Shown here in pieces: positions 36,233 through 45,797 of a stretch of 64,000 nucleotides of DNA. Positions within the stretch are counted from its first letter, which is position 1; every line of letters begins with the position of its first letter. The DNA is taken from positions 558,001-622,000 of the forward strand of contig NZ_JAVIWQ010000002.1 of NCBI RefSeq assembly GCF_034313965.1, in the 5' to 3' direction. A model generated the notes under the pieces. It made no database searches. It was not told where the DNA came from and worked only from the letters and a program-made list of their open reading frames with translations. Source of the stretch: Herbaspirillum sp. RTI4 (lineage in GTDB: Bacteria; Pseudomonadota; Gammaproteobacteria; Burkholderiales; Burkholderiaceae_D). Position numbers and translations under genes: made by a program.

Positions 36233-37801
36233 ATGATTGAATTAGATAACACGGAAGATTTTTCCGGATCAAAAAATCAAAACGATTCTTGGATTATCGA
36301 AGCGATTTGGGGACACCGCATAGAACGTCAACCATTTTCCGCTTTAATGCTGGAATTTTTGGGAATGGCTGAAGGAATGTATCGCCAAAAGAAATTGTTT
36401 GCACATACATCCCCTTCCGATAATCCGATATATGTAGCAAATAGATCTCTCCAATTGCGCAATATTCTCTTTAACAACCCACAAATGGAAGAAATTTTAC
36501 GCAACTCATTAGGAGATGACGCTTCAGCTTGGGAGAAATGGCTTGAAGTTATGAAAATTTCTGCGTCGGTGGGAGAAAACCTCAGCCCAGATTTTTCATA
36601 TTTAAAGAACAACTTTGAAACATTTGGCGAATTGGTCAATGTTGTTCGTCTGCTGCGAAATATCACAATCGATCAGGAGAGCGAACGTGGCTGGACGACA
36701 CAATTTATTTTCCCTATCGGCCCAGCCGCTCTTTATGAGGCACTTTTAGAGCGCGGTGACAAGTTCGAAAGAACTCGGAGAGTTTTTACTCGTACGGGAG
36801 AACTCGGCTATTTAATGGTCTCTCGCGCATCCGAGGAGCTCCGCAATAAAATCGAGAGAAAATTAGCACATTCATTTGATCCCAATGGGGCCCGCAATAA
36901 ATTGGTCTTACGCCTTTTATCGTCGGATGAACCCGATAAAGGCGAAAAAAAAAGTGGGACATATTTACCCTATAAGACACACCCCGCTTACAACAGAATG
37001 GCTGAGGACATCTCTGCCATTCTCGATCTAGATTTGCCCGATCAGGACTCATTTGAATTTATCCAGCCACTGCTCGGATTGCATATTTATCTTTATGGAA
37101 TAGAGACCGCTAGCCATTGGGTTGGAACTCCCGAAATGCCGCCTATGGTTTGTGAAATTCTCGCTCCTCGAAGCGATTTAGTCCGCAAAGCGGCCGTCGC
37201 ATCGTATCTCGATAATGATGGACTTGGAAGCCAAGCGGTACGAACATTTATTGATACAACGCTATTTTCGGATCCAGATTTAAAGCGAATGCTCGCCAAT
37301 AACGAGGCAGACGACGAATCCAAAAGGGATTACCTTTTGCACTTCCTGGAAAAATCATGCGCCCTAAATAAGGAAGGTATGGCGAATGCTCCTGACACCA
37401 AGTCATTAATCCAAAATTTTTATAGTTTTGCAGATAAATTTTATCGAAGCTATGCTGCAGATGGATTGACCGGTCTCGCAACCGGATGTGGATTTGTTTC
37501 TCGTCGTGGGACCACTCGTTTTCGATATGCACCAACTGACGGCCTATTACGAGCATTGGTACTTGCAAATGTTACCGCCCCTGTGGAGGAAGGCGCTTTT
37601 CTACGCCGCCTCTATGATCGATATCGTATTGTCATAGGTCCCGTCGAAGCAAAGGCTACCGTACGCGCTACACTTTTTGACGAAACTGATTTTAAGAAAA
37701 ATCGTGACAGACTGGTCCAACATCTAATAGGCATGGGACTCGCGCAAAGGATGAGTGATGCCTGTACTTATGTACTTAATCCAATGGATGAACACGCGTG
37801 A
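36233..37801 (+). CDS. sspG: SspG-like restriction-module protein (DndG-like)
   Basis: A 522-residue protein with no motif I recognise on its own; it is called from position between the DndF-like and DndH-like genes and from its size. It is helical and acidic-basic mixed, with no membrane segment. The stop codon overlaps the GTG start of the next gene (GTGA), so the two are translationally coupled. If the SspFGH assignment is right, it is the middle subunit of the restriction complex. Confidence 0.65.
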   Translation: MIELDNTEDFSGSKNQNDSWIIEAIWGHRIERQPFSALMLEFLGMAEGMYRQKKLFAHTSPSDNPIYVANRSLQLRNILFNNPQMEEILRNSLGDDASAWEKWLEVMKISASVGENLSPDFSYLKNNFETFGELVNVVRLLRNITIDQESERGWTTQFIFPIGPAALYEALLERGDKFERTRRVFTRTGELGYLMVSRASEELRNKIERKLAHSFDPNGARNKLVLRLLSSDEPDKGEKKSGTYLPYKTHPAYNRMAEDISAILDLDLPDQDSFEFIQPLLGLHIYLYGIETASHWVGTPEMPPMVCEILAPRSDLVRKAAVASYLDNDGLGSQAVRTFIDTTLFSDPDLKRMLANNEADDESKRDYLLHFLEKSCALNKEGMANAPDTKSLIQNFYSFADKFYRSYAADGLTGLATGCGFVSRRGTTRFRYAPTDGLLRALVLANVTAPVEEGAFLRRLYDRYRIVIGPVEAKATVRATLFDETDFKKNRDRLVQHLIGMGLAQRMSDACTYVLNPMDEHA

Positions 37802-40800
37802 AAACCCTTTCAGAAATTTCCGCACCGGACTCGCTTGTTGGAGCCATTGCCCTTGAGTATGTTCTATTAAAATTCAAGCCTTTAATGGAAGACGACGACT
37901 CTCGAGGAGCCTTCCATGTGTTGTCGGGATTTTCCGCCGACCAGTTAGTTGGATTTATTAGAGCTAAAGATGCAAAAGGCCAAGAAACAACGCGGCTAAG
38001 ACTTCAGTTTCCCGCGACGGCATTATCCGGCCACGACATTAATCCGCTTTATCTAACGGATGACTCGGCGGTTGGTGTACGCAACCAACCACGAGGAAGT
38101 GGTCTCATCGTACTTACTGCCGAGGTGGAAAATGATGCGGAGGCATCACTGGCCGATAGTGATAGAACGGATGCCTCTGATTTAAAAGATAAAAATATCG
38201 CTCATATTTGGGTCGATTTTGTATCGAGGAATGTAAAACGCGCGCTTTTACCTGATGAAACTCCAAAGGCAGAGGCCCTTTTAAAGGGACTATTTGATAC
38301 CGGACGATGCCCGACTACGAAGGTAGGTGAATATCTAGAGGCAGTTCTTGAAGCATTCAAGGACGAACCCCTAACAAGAGCGGCCGGAAGATCGCTGCCA
38401 ATTATTGGTCTTCCCCGTTTCGATGATTGCTTCAGTTCTTTGAACGATAAAAAGATGGGACAGGCGTCGCAATGGGCAGAAAAATTCAAAAGCCACTACA
38501 CCTTAGAGTGTTACGTTGACAAGCGAGGCCCGTCACAAGAATTGCTAGATACAGAAACTTTGCGCAAGACACTAGCGAGGCTATTGGCCGATGAACAACA
38601 GCCGCCAATTCCTGAGGACGTTCTAGATGCATTTTCAAGCTATATAGATTCCGAAGGAAAACGTAACGCGGCAACAGAAAATCTGCTTTTCGAATTCGAT
38701 TGGAGTTATACACGCCATTGCTTCGATAAAAATAGACGAAGCTCATCGAAAGATTTTTCCGACCGCACTCGCAAGGCTTTAGATGATGAAGGGGTCGTGC
38801 CAACTGACGACGACATATTAGTCATTGAATCACTAAAAAAAGTTACTCGCAGGTCAGGTACTGCACCGCCAGATTTTCGAGAATTCTTCGAGCGAAAATC
38901 TGAAACTTTAGAAAAGGACACGAAGCTTTTCATTGAATGGGAAGATTATGTCCATGGCAAAAAAATTGAATGCTTTGATTTGTTTCAAGGAATTTTCGAG
39001 TGCTTACAGCGGACAGTCCGCGGTCTAGGATTAGACGAGTCGGCATACATCGAACTCGAAGGGCGTAGACAGAGCAAACCAAATAGTTTCATGGAAAGTA
39101 ATCAGCGCGCGTGTGAATATTTTGAAAGATCATATGGGTCACTCAGCGCTCTAACAAACAACAAAATCCGTTTCAAAGATACCTTGGTACTTAAGTACTC
39201 CAAGGAGGTACTGCCTAAGTTGAAAGATAAGCCGAAATTCAAAAACGCAAAGAAAACGACTAAAGCTATTACTTTAGAATTTTTTGCCTCGGTTTTTCAA
39301 ACAAAGAACGGCAACACGGGCCGTAAGATCGGCATGTTAGCTTTAACGTGGAAATTCCCCATCGAATCTGTTCTTGCACAGGAAACTCCGGATTTCGATG
39401 CTATCTGTCGATACCATAACCAAAAAGCAACCACGCTAGTCCATTGTTTTGCAGAATATGAGGGGGTTGGACGCAAGGGTCTACCTCTTTCGCTCTCATT
39501 GCAAAACACAGAGGGTTTCGCTGATGTCGTCCGCGGAGGTGGGCGCGGCGCATTTGTGCCGGCGCAGGATCGAATCAAATCATTAGCGGCAGATTGGCAT
39601 AAATTAATCAAGGAAGGCGAAGCTTTATCATGGTTCTCAGAAAACGCTAGTTTAAGTTTACAGACCAGGTTCAAATTATTCGAAGAGGTCTATAACAATG
39701 GCGTTTTAAGCCTGCGCAAAGACGCCATGGCTCACGGCTATACAGCCGAGATTGCGTCGGCGTACCGTACGCTTTTACTTGAGATTAATCAGCTTTCTCA
39801 TGAAAATGCACGGAGGTCTTTACTTCAGATATTACTTTCCGTGGGATTGGCACAAGTCAAACGATCTGGGGGACGGAACTCTGTAGCTATCGTTTGCCCA
39901 TGGCATCCGCTGCGTATGGAGGCGACAGCGGCACGACAACATCAGCTCCTTGGATTCATACATCAGTTGCTCGAAAATGGGCGCCTGCCATTTTCTGATG
40001 GCGCCAGTGGCGCGCTATTCTTCCGTGAGTTGGAACAACTCCAAATTCACCCCCTATACCCAGAAATGGCCTTAATTTGGGAAAACAAATCTCCCTCTGA
40101 ACGAGTTGTCGCTCAGGCATTTTCTGGCTACACCCTTCATCACTCAGCAAAACGATCAAAGGCACCCATTTTGGCCGAATCTGATGACGGCTCGGCCTCT
40201 GCCTCCGCAACAATTGAGCATGAGGTCGGCGAATACCTGCGTCTTCAACCGCACGAAAGAGACAATCTTTCAATCCTTCTCTATAACTGTGCCTCCCCAA
40301 CATTACCCTTAGCCGTCGTAAAAAGTATTAACCGAATTAACGAAAAAAGAGATGGCACCAAAATTACTTGTCAGGTTCTACTCGTACACCGTGACGAAAA
40401 ACAGCTTCGACAAATTTACCGCGATATTATGTCCCGCGGTACAGAGGCGGAAGGTGATTCAACTGAAGCTACTGGAGATTTTCTTGCCAAAGTAAGGGTA
40501 AATATAACGGCTGCGAACCGGTTGAGGCGAACAGGGCGCGCTCAGCCGGTAGACATTGCATACTGCCGTGACCTCATATCCAATGAGTCTGAAGCAATAT
40601 GGGAATGGGTACATCGGGAAACCGTTGCTCCAATTGAATTAAAACCACATCAATGGAGTCGTAAATTTCCAGTCATTGCAGGTGATCGTAAAGTGCGCCT
40701 GCAGCTGGTTTGCCCTGCGCAGACCGAAACAGGATGGACCTATCTCTATGCCATCGCGGAACTTTGTGCAAATGGCGCGGAAAAAGCATGGAAAGCCGGC

Positions 40801-43221
40801 GATTGCCCGGTGCTAATGCGAAGGCTGGACTTCGATGATCAAAGTGTTGAACGAATTTTTAAAGAGACACATGAATTGGCAACGTGGGTAGTCAACCAGG
40901 ATGAGCTTCTGGATCGAAAACTTCTCGAAGCGTGCCAGGTCAAGGTCATCCGATATATTCAATCCGCTACACATGGCCGTAATTTAATCATCTCTTCTGA
41001 TGCCCGTGACACCCTCCTGGTAAATACCCTTAAAGAGAAAATTAAAGCAATATTGGTGTCAGAGACTGCCGAGAATTTCATAGTTAATCTAAGCAAAAAA
41101 TTTATCGACGACGCAAATCGCATTTCCGGCGGATTAATTCTCAAAGCAGCTCGACGTGCGAACAATACAAACGAACTATTGGGAATGGTCTTATCAAGAT
41201 ATATTGTCCAATCGGAGCTTGGACTTGAGCGGGCTATCGCATGGTGCTTTTTAGATGACTATAGTCAATGGCTCGGCAAAAAAGAAGGTGCCCAAATTGC
41301 TGATCTATTAGTTCTTGCACCGACCACCAAAGAAGATGGTTCGCTGCACTTGGACGTCATCGTTACCGAGGCAAAATTCGTTACAAATGATGCCGTGGGC
41401 AATGCGGCCAGCAACTCAGCAAAGCAGCTTGTTGACACACTGTCCCAATTGGCTGAAGCCCTTAATGGTACGGCACCTACCATTGACCAAGATATTTGGC
41501 TAGCCAGGCTCTCTGATTTGCTTATTCTCCAAACCGTGACGGTCTCGGGAAAACCTGCCCTTGATGCCATCGCTTGGCGGCGTGCCATACGTAACCGGGA
41601 TTGCTCATTTCGGATACACGGCTATTCTCATGTCTTCGTGTATGAACCACAGGATTATTCCGCTCAAGAATCGTCAGTTAAAGGCGTGCCTGCGCCAAAA
41701 ACTAAAATAGCGCTTGATGCTATTCAGGAAGTTTTTTCTCCGAACGATGTTCGTGAACTTTTAATGCAATATCAGAGGGAAGATGGCAAAAGCACCAATG
41801 AAATGCGAATTCGAAATGGCCATCCTTCATTTGGGCTGGGCAAAATCCAAATACTTACGCCAAAGTTAAATCCGAAAGCCTCCCATTTAACGGACAGCTC
41901 GGTCGGAAACATCGAGGGCAACCCAAATCTTCTAACTGATACGAGTGCGATTCACAATGACCATGACTCGCCTAAAGAAGAAATTAAAACGGTCGCGGTA
42001 GAATTGCCTCCTGAAAATGCAGTGGGAACCAATGGCAACCATGAACTAATTAGCTTCCTTGACGCTGCATCGTCTCAATTCGAAAGTTCTAAAACAGACG
42101 GAAATATTTGGCTCAAAGACGTCACTGCTCAGCTACGTCAAGCACTAATAAGTCGAGGCTTGACAGCAAAGCTTAGTGAAGAATTTTCTCCTATTCTTAC
42201 CCCTAACGCGGGCATTATAAAATTGCAAGGAACAAAAGAATTAACTGTTCAAGCTATAGAATCACGCGCCAGTGAAATCTTCACTTCAGACGGCATACAG
42301 ATTATTAGTGTCATGCCCGAGTCCGGAAGAATCTCTATTGCGGTAAAACGGCCGATACGAGAAATTTTGCACACCGAAAGAGTGTTATTAGATTATCTTA
42401 AAAATTTTGACGCGCTTAACGCTGGTGAAAGTATCTCCATCGGCATCGCCGAAGAAGATGGCAAACAAATATTGCTTGATCCGCTATCCCAACCGCATAC
42501 ACTAGTGGCGGGTATAACTGGAAGCGGCAAATCAATTTTAATTCAAAATATTCTTATAACGATCGCAGCATCACGTTCCCCGGATCAAGCGCTCATATAT
42601 CTCATCGATCCAAAATTTGGCCTCGATTACCGTCCTCTTGAAGGTCTTCCGCATCTGAAGGCAGGTTCTGGCCGCATCATTGATGACACGCAAGAAGCTA
42701 TTGAGATGCTAAAAAACCTCGTCACTGAGATGAACAATCGTTACGTATTATTCAAAGAAGCCGGTGTACCAAACATCGGCGCTTATCGGCGCGCAACAGG
42801 TAAAAAAATGCCGACGCTATGGGTAATTCATGACGAATTTACTGACTGGATGATGATTGAAGAATATCGAAAAGCTGTGCCAGATGTAGTTAGCCGATTA
42901 AGCGTAAAAGCCCGTGCAGCTGGTATTTTTTTAATTTTTGCTGCGCAACGTCCTGACAAAGATGCAATGCCAATGCAACTACGCTCCCAGTTAGGAAACA
43001 GGCTGATATTAAAAGTAGATAATGAAGCGACCTCAGAAATTGCGATGGGTATAAAAAACGGTGGCGCCGAAAGGCTGCTCGGACGCGGACATATGCTTGT
43101 GCGAATTGGCCAGCCCGATTCCATATACGCCCAGGTGCCATTCATTGATATCGAAACTGTCGTTCCAGAAATCGTTGAAATCATTCAACGCCAATATAGA
43201 GATCTTCTCGTCCCCGCATGA
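37798..43221 (+). CDS. sspH: Very large FtsK/HerA-type ATPase, SspH-like (DndH-like)
   Basis: An 1807-residue protein. The C-terminal quarter is a FtsK/HerA-type translocase domain: Walker A AGITGSGKSILIQNILIT near residue 1572, the IDPKFGLDY block near 1603, and Walker B LWVIHDEFTDWM near 1673, followed by the arginine-rich RAAGIFLIFAAQRPDKDAMP segment. The first 1500 residues are mostly unrecognised. This size and layout match DndH/DptH and the third subunit of SspFGH. A GTG start overlaps the upstream stop, and the stop overlaps the next gene's ATG. It is the largest gene of the window. Confidence 0.8.
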   Translation: MKTLSEISAPDSLVGAIALEYVLLKFKPLMEDDDSRGAFHVLSGFSADQLVGFIRAKDAKGQETTRLRLQFPATALSGHDINPLYLTDDSAVGVRNQPRGSGLIVLTAEVENDAEASLADSDRTDASDLKDKNIAHIWVDFVSRNVKRALLPDETPKAEALLKGLFDTGRCPTTKVGEYLEAVLEAFKDEPLTRAAGRSLPIIGLPRFDDCFSSLNDKKMGQASQWAEKFKSHYTLECYVDKRGPSQELLDTETLRKTLARLLADEQQPPIPEDVLDAFSSYIDSEGKRNAATENLLFEFDWSYTRHCFDKNRRSSSKDFSDRTRKALDDEGVVPTDDDILVIESLKKVTRRSGTAPPDFREFFERKSETLEKDTKLFIEWEDYVHGKKIECFDLFQGIFECLQRTVRGLGLDESAYIELEGRRQSKPNSFMESNQRACEYFERSYGSLSALTNNKIRFKDTLVLKYSKEVLPKLKDKPKFKNAKKTTKAITLEFFASVFQTKNGNTGRKIGMLALTWKFPIESVLAQETPDFDAICRYHNQKATTLVHCFAEYEGVGRKGLPLSLSLQNTEGFADVVRGGGRGAFVPAQDRIKSLAADWHKLIKEGEALSWFSENASLSLQTRFKLFEEVYNNGVLSLRKDAMAHGYTAEIASAYRTLLLEINQLSHENARRSLLQILLSVGLAQVKRSGGRNSVAIVCPWHPLRMEATAARQHQLLGFIHQLLENGRLPFSDGASGALFFRELEQLQIHPLYPEMALIWENKSPSERVVAQAFSGYTLHHSAKRSKAPILAESDDGSASASATIEHEVGEYLRLQPHERDNLSILLYNCASPTLPLAVVKSINRINEKRDGTKITCQVLLVHRDEKQLRQIYRDIMSRGTEAEGDSTEATGDFLAKVRVNITAANRLRRTGRAQPVDIAYCRDLISNESEAIWEWVHRETVAPIELKPHQWSRKFPVIAGDRKVRLQLVCPAQTETGWTYLYAIAELCANGAEKAWKAGDCPVLMRRLDFDDQSVERIFKETHELATWVVNQDELLDRKLLEACQVKVIRYIQSATHGRNLIISSDARDTLLVNTLKEKIKAILVSETAENFIVNLSKKFIDDANRISGGLILKAARRANNTNELLGMVLSRYIVQSELGLERAIAWCFLDDYSQWLGKKEGAQIADLLVLAPTTKEDGSLHLDVIVTEAKFVTNDAVGNAASNSAKQLVDTLSQLAEALNGTAPTIDQDIWLARLSDLLILQTVTVSGKPALDAIAWRRAIRNRDCSFRIHGYSHVFVYEPQDYSAQESSVKGVPAPKTKIALDAIQEVFSPNDVRELLMQYQREDGKSTNEMRIRNGHPSFGLGKIQILTPKLNPKASHLTDSSVGNIEGNPNLLTDTSAIHNDHDSPKEEIKTVAVELPPENAVGTNGNHELISFLDAASSQFESSKTDGNIWLKDVTAQLRQALISRGLTAKLSEEFSPILTPNAGIIKLQGTKELTVQAIESRASEIFTSDGIQIISVMPESGRISIAVKRPIREILHTERVLLDYLKNFDALNAGESISIGIAEEDGKQILLDPLSQPHTLVAGITGSGKSILIQNILITIAASRSPDQALIYLIDPKFGLDYRPLEGLPHLKAGSGRIIDDTQEAIEMLKNLVTEMNNRYVLFKEAGVPNIGAYRRATGKKMPTLWVIHDEFTDWMMIEEYRKAVPDVVSRLSVKARAAGIFLIFAAQRPDKDAMPMQLRSQLGNRLILKVDNEATSEIAMGIKNGGAERLLGRGHMLVRIGQPDSIYAQVPFIDIETVVPEIVEIIQRQYRDLLVPA

Positions 43222-44333
43222 TTTATCTAGATAATAACGCGACCACTAAGCCAAGTTCAGCTGCAATAACAGCGATGCAAATTTATTTGCATGAATGTTA
43301 TTTCAATGCGTCTACATCAACTGCCGAACTGACCGGTGCCAACAGGCCGTATGACGATGCTGCCGCGGCCATGACCTTCCTACTGGAAGCAGAAGATCCG
43401 ACATGCTTTACTTTCACTTCTGGTGCCACTGAGTCTAATAATTGGATATTTTCAAATTTTTCAGACTCCTCACACGGCAGAATTGTCATCAGTACGATAG
43501 AACATCCTTCAGTTTCTGATTCTGCATCGCAAGCCGCCACTTGCGGTAAAGAGGTAGTGAATCTCCCTGTAGACGGCCAAGGCATTATTCTTCTCGCCGA
43601 TCTTGCAAATTTACTCACACCAAATACGCAACTCGTCTCAATTATGGCGGCGAATAACGAAACCGGCGCACTCCAGCCTATCCACGAAATTGGCCAATTA
43701 GTCCGCAAGCTTAGTCCAATGGCGCTTTTTCATACCGATGCAACGCAAGCAGTTGGAAAGATCGCGATAAACCTTCAGGAGGATTGGAGTGACGTTGATT
43801 TGCTTTCATTTTCAGCGCACAAATTTCACGGGCCAAAGGGCATTGGCGGCTTGTATTGCCGCCCTGGAATTGAACTAAAACCATTGATATTAGGTGGTGG
43901 CCAGCAAAAAGGACTGAGATCTGGAACAATGAATACCCCGGCCTTGGCCGGGTTAGCAGCGGCTGTTCAAAGTCTGAATCTCCTTGCTGCCAGCAAGATT
44001 GAAGCCCTTCGTGACTATTTCGAACAACACTTAGCCCAGGCTCTTCCAGTAACCATGCATTCCGTTAATACAGAAAGACTGCCTAACACAAGCTGCTTTT
44101 CAATTGCCGGCACGTCTGGGGAATATCTCGCTCAAGAACTCGCGCTTGCAGGTATCATTGTCGGGACGGGATCCGCATGTTCCTCTGGGTCGCTACATCC
44201 CCCAAAAACTCTTCTTGCTATGGGTATAGAGTATGGCGTCGCACAAAGTGCATTGCGGGTGAGCCTTAGTAGCCTAACTACAATTGAAGAGATTGATATG
44301 CTATTAAATCAATTAATCCATATCAACAAATAG
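43218..44333 (+). CDS. sspA: Cysteine desulfurase SspA (IscS/DndA-like)
   Basis: A 371-residue PLP cysteine desulfurase. The start MIYLDNNATTKPS is diagnostic, the PLP lysine is about K202 in SAHKFHGPKGIGG, and the catalytic cysteine about C321 in GTGSACSSGSLHP. It releases sulfur from cysteine and passes it to the SspD-like protein. In many Ssp or Dnd clusters the desulfurase is first, divergent or missing; here it closes the operon, with its ATG inside the sspH stop. A housekeeping IscS would sit with other iron-sulfur genes, which are absent. Confidence 0.88.
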   Translation: MIYLDNNATTKPSSAAITAMQIYLHECYFNASTSTAELTGANRPYDDAAAAMTFLLEAEDPTCFTFTSGATESNNWIFSNFSDSSHGRIVISTIEHPSVSDSASQAATCGKEVVNLPVDGQGIILLADLANLLTPNTQLVSIMAANNETGALQPIHEIGQLVRKLSPMALFHTDATQAVGKIAINLQEDWSDVDLLSFSAHKFHGPKGIGGLYCRPGIELKPLILGGGQQKGLRSGTMNTPALAGLAAAVQSLNLLAASKIEALRDYFEQHLAQALPVTMHSVNTERLPNTSCFSIAGTSGEYLAQELALAGIIVGTGSACSSGSLHPPKTLLAMGIEYGVAQSALRVSLSSLTTIEEIDMLLNQLIHINK

Positions 44334-44365
44334 TAAGCATTCAATGGCTAAAAATAAATCTAGTT

Positions 44366-44962
44366 TTACTTTTTTATAAATACCAATTTTTTCCAATATA
44401 CATCCAGGCGACTCATGGAGTCAAAAGTCCTGCGCCCGTTATAAATAAGAAATAATCCTGCTTTTTCTGCTTGTTTTATTAATTCATCTATCTCGACTGG
44501 ATACATCATCCGGTCCTTGCTTGCCGGGCCAAAGCGAATAGTTAGGGCAACATGACCGGTTCTACTTAAAATAGAACAAAGCGAAAACAACGCTTGCTGC
44601 CTATCATCTGGGCTAACGTGCATCCACACCGCACTCAATAAAATAAATTCATACTTTTCATCTAGCCTTCGTACTTTTGATAACGAAGGAAGACTGTCAT
44701 TTATCCAATGGATCTTATATTGATTATGAGTTCTCTTAGCCAAACGCATCAATGTACCGCTGGGTTCGACCGCGGTAACAATATATCCACGCTTAGCAAG
44801 GGCAACGGCATCCCGGCCAGAACCAGAACCTATATCTAAACAATTTGTCCCAGTTGCTGGTAAATATTTTAAAAAATTACGATGAATCTTATTAAAGCTT
44901 AATTGCTCATACGTTTGAAAAAATTGTTCGCCAAATAAGTCATAATTTTCCCAGCTAACCAT
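44366..44962 (-). CDS. SAM-dependent methyltransferase
   Basis: A 198-residue class I methyltransferase. Motif I is CLDIGSGSGRDAVALAKRGY at about residues 41-60, with VEPSGTLMRLAKRT as the acidic second strand and FILLSAVWMHVSPDDRQQAL further on, the pattern of small-molecule methyltransferases. I use the ATG at 44962 (MVSWENYD); an upstream TTG at 44974 is less likely. It converges on sspA with 32 bases between. Its role in the element is unknown; there is no sign of a DNA-methylase motif (NPPY/DPPY). Confidence 0.8.
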   Translation of the reverse strand: MVSWENYDLFGEQFFQTYEQLSFNKIHRNFLKYLPATGTNCLDIGSGSGRDAVALAKRGYIVTAVEPSGTLMRLAKRTHNQYKIHWINDSLPSLSKVRRLDEKYEFILLSAVWMHVSPDDRQQALFSLCSILSRTGHVALTIRFGPASKDRMMYPVEIDELIKQAEKAGLFLIYNGRRTFDSMSRLDVYWKKLVFIKK

Positions 44963-45026
44963 AATTGCTCTCAATACAGTTGCACTACATTGTCGTATTT
45001 TTGCTTTTATTAAAATCTAAATTTTT

Positions 45027-45716
45027 CTAATTTTTCTTTCTGACTTCATGAGGAGTCCGCTCAGAAATTTGTTTTTGCCGCAGTGTTAATGCCTTTATTT
45101 CATTTCGAATTTCAGTTTCAAAATACAGTTGTGCTTTTATTGAAGCGTCCAATTCGGATTGCAAAGGATATAAACTTTGCGTTGGCGCTTCGTTTTTTTT
45201 CACAACTGAAGGAAAAAACGCTCCCGTAAAACTAAGAGAGGCAGCGAATAAAAGTAAAAGGCTCCAACAAAAAACAACCACATATCCCTTGGGTAAATAA
45301 TCTTTTATTTTCTTTTTCTGAGCCCCGATGGCTATTTGAATATTTTTATTTGCAAGAGGATATTTTTGTTGCACCAAGATATTCTTGCCGATTAATCCTC
45401 TCAAGCGGAAGAGAACTACTATCGTAAGCAAATTGAAGGTCCCAACAAAAATTAATGTCAGCATTTTTGGCATATCGGCAGCTAGCTGAGTTACACCGTA
45501 CCAAAGCCCACCGGTAATCGCAATTGTCATTCCTGGCACCCGCCATAAAAACCCATTTAAAGACCGCAAATGCAGACCGGCCTCTAGATAACCGATTTCC
45601 TCTTGCCGAGCGTGTATTTTTTTCTCCTCTAATTTACTAGAGTAGTTATATTTTATTTTTTCAAGTTTGGCGTCTGACATTTTTTCGTCCATATATTTAT
45701 TTAAATTTTCAGGCAT
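45027..45716 (-). CDS. Unrecognised membrane protein
   Basis: A 229-residue protein that I do not recognise. A charged N-terminus of about 50 residues is followed by two hydrophobic segments (about residues 60-79 and 85-104), a basic loop, and a third (about 148-170). The C-terminal 55 residues are polar and could form a coiled coil. Small multi-pass proteins with long cytoplasmic tails occur in defence islands as membrane effectors, but nothing here proves that. It lies between the methyltransferase and the transposition genes. Confidence 0.6.
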   Translation of the reverse strand: MPENLNKYMDEKMSDAKLEKIKYNYSSKLEEKKIHARQEEIGYLEAGLHLRSLNGFLWRVPGMTIAITGGLWYGVTQLAADMPKMLTLIFVGTFNLLTIVVLFRLRGLIGKNILVQQKYPLANKNIQIAIGAQKKKIKDYLPKGYVVVFCWSLLLLFAASLSFTGAFFPSVVKKNEAPTQSLYPLQSELDASIKAQLYFETEIRNEIKALTLRQKQISERTPHEVRKKN

Positions 45717-45797
45717 CTGTGTTCACGGCGTAAATTGTATGGATAAAAGCAGTGATTTCCTTATTTTCGATCAAATACAAAAATCCGATTATTCTAT

